This document shows, in pieces, positions 23,029 to 23,850 of a stretch of 23,850 bases of DNA; within the stretch, counting starts at the first letter, position 1; every line of letters begins with the position of its first letter. The translations under genes were made by a program, and so were the position numbers. Origin of the DNA: UBA4655 sp964585575 (GTDB taxonomy: Bacteria; Planctomycetota; Planctomycetia; Pirellulales; UBA1268); the NCBI GenBank assembly GCA_964585575.1, contig CAZPEM010000037.1:1-23850 (forward strand), written 5' to 3'. Below the pieces are notes generated by a model. It worked only from the letters and a program-made list of their open reading frames with translations, did no database searches and was not told where the DNA came from.

Positions 23029-23573
23029 CGGCGGGCGAGCCTCCCGAGGCCGTCGGCGGCGGTGCCCGCGAAGGGGATCTTCGTGGTCCGCACGTCGAGC
23101 AGGGGCTTCAGTTCGTGGACGTTCGTGTAGCCGTAGGCATGGAGCACGTTGAAGGTGTGGACGTTGAGCGACGCGGCGGGCAGCTTGCTGGCAAACGCCT
23201 GCTCCTCGTTCTCGAAGTTGTTGTTGCAGTAGATGAGCACGCGGGTGTCCTTCGTGGGAATCACCTTGGCCAGTTCGTTCGCCGTGATGTCGGGAAAGCT
23301 CAGGTGGCGGGCGCCGCGGACGTGCAGGAGGTCGTACTTCTCACGGCTGCGGGCGTCGAGCACGACGGTGTCGGGCTTGGCGGCCATCGCGAGAAACGCA
23401 TCCTCGTCGATGCGACGGCTCTCCCGCAACGCCTCGACCTCGGCCACGCCGGTGGCGAAGCGTCGGTAGTCGATCCGGGGATTGCCCTCGTCGGCCCGGG
23501 CGGCGGTGACGAGAAGGGCGGCGGCCAGGAACACGAGCGAATCGCGGCGGCAGGGGAGCATGGCGAGCGACAT
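23025..23573 (-). CDS. Exported rhodanese-domain protein
   Basis: A 182-residue protein. A signal peptide (SLVFLAAALLVTAARA, about 12-27) ends in an AxA site, so the mature protein should be outside the cytoplasm. The rhodanese domain runs from about 68 to 160: TVVLDARSREKYDLLHVRGA is the conserved entry strand and loop, and LIYCNNNFENEEQAF holds Cys116 at the active-site position. The loop CNNNFEN lacks the usual Arg of thiosulfate rhodaneses, suggesting a different substrate. The ATG at 23573 has GGAG about 8 nt upstream; an ATG at 23561 is an alternative. It is the first gene of the operon, with an ATGA overlap into the response regulator. It may handle sulfane sulfur or act as a sensor-input protein for the kinase. 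Confidence 0.88.
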   Translation of the reverse strand: MSLAMLPCRRDSLVFLAAALLVTAARADEGNPRIDYRRFATGVAEVEALRESRRIDEDAFLAMAAKPDTVVLDARSREKYDLLHVRGARHLSFPDITANELAKVIPTKDTRVLIYCNNNFENEEQAFASKLPAASLNVHTFNVLHAYGYTNVHELKPLLDVRTTKIPFAGTAADGLGRLARR

Positions 23574-23850
23574 GGCGAATTCTCCGGGAGGTCGCGGCCG
23601 CCCGAACCACCCGGCGAAGGCCGCACGGGGGAAGTATCGGCGGCCGGGCCGCCGCGGTGGGTAACGGCCGCGCAAACTCCTCGGGCCGCGGGGAATTGTG
23701 TTCGACGTCGAATGTCTGACGCCCGAGGAGCCCGGCGCGGCCGACGCACATCCTCGCCGCGCACGGCCGCGCATGCCCGCTCGCCACGGTCCCTACGCCA
23801 CCCAGAGCGACGTCTGCCGCGATCGGCGGATGCGAGCGTCATGCGTGGCC
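23574..23850. other. Non-coding region upstream of the rhodanese operon
   Basis: About 277 bp to the window edge with no supported gene. It holds GGCGGCCGGGCCGCC, a 15-nt palindrome (23639-23653), the nested inverted repeats described separately, and a plus-strand open frame starting at ATG 23773 that runs 26 codons off the edge and may or may not be a gene start. No clear -35/-10 pair was found. Confidence 0.6.
23677..23730. promoter_or_regulatory. Nested inverted repeats, possible operator or hairpin
   Basis: CTCCTCGGGC (23677-23686) and GCCCGAGGAG (23721-23730) are perfect 10-bp inverted arms. Between them lies TTCGACGTCGAA (23701-23712), a perfect 12-bp palindrome. The structure sits about 105-155 bp upstream of the rhodanese start. 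It could be an operator for a dimeric regulator, a cruciform or a terminator for an unseen neighbour. Confidence 0.55.

Noticed and set aside
23773..23850. Start of a plus-strand gene at the right edge
   Set aside because: Only 26 codons are visible, with no clear ribosome site and no recognisable motif, so I did not call it.

Overview
The window looks like chromosomal DNA of a planctomycete, most likely of the Pirellulales. It is very GC-rich and densely packed with divergent blocks of overlapping genes. One exported protein carries the arginine-rich LEPR-type N-terminal motif that planctomycetes use on extracellular proteins, and several large exported proteins resemble no classical family. 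This placement is inference; no rRNA, tRNA, integrase, transposase or CRISPR was seen.

Layout. (1) 1-125: five in-phase copies of a 25-bp tandem repeat running off the left edge. (2) 141-10815, minus strand: a ten-gene surface-polysaccharide operon. In transcription order it encodes a GT4 glycosyltransferase, a GDP-L-fucose-synthase-like SDR, a methyltransferase, a sulfotransferase-like protein with a coiled-coil tail, an FAD oxidoreductase, a membrane GT2, a soluble GT2, a second SDR, a TIM-barrel sugar isomerase/epimerase and a DUF2142 membrane protein. (3) 10924-12906, minus: a secreted cyclophilin fused to six calcium-motif VCBS/FG-GAP-like repeats. (4) 12962-15476, minus: a ferrous-iron uptake set, feoA-feoB plus a small membrane protein. 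(5) 15539-16267, plus: bioD, divergent from feoA. (6) 16464-20670, plus: three translationally coupled exported proteins of unknown function. The first two share an EPQL...LSxE motif and LTxxQ-like helices; the third is a large protein built from repeated beta modules. (7) 20717-23573, minus: an operon of exported rhodanese, OmpR-type response regulator and histidine kinase. (8) 23574-23850: a non-coding region with unusual nested inverted repeats.

How the genes may work together. The polysaccharide operon has the parts to make, modify (epimerise, oxidise, methylate, possibly sulfate), assemble and possibly export a decorated glycan. The feo block imports Fe(II). The rhodanese/two-component operon may sense or process a sulfur species outside the cytoplasm. 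Six gene junctions use the same 4-bp ATGA stop/start overlap.

The least explained systems are the three-gene exported operon, the rhodanese-two-component operon and the 25-bp repeat array, whose copies show an apparent compensatory base change. No result here comes from a database search; family names rest on motifs read in the translations.
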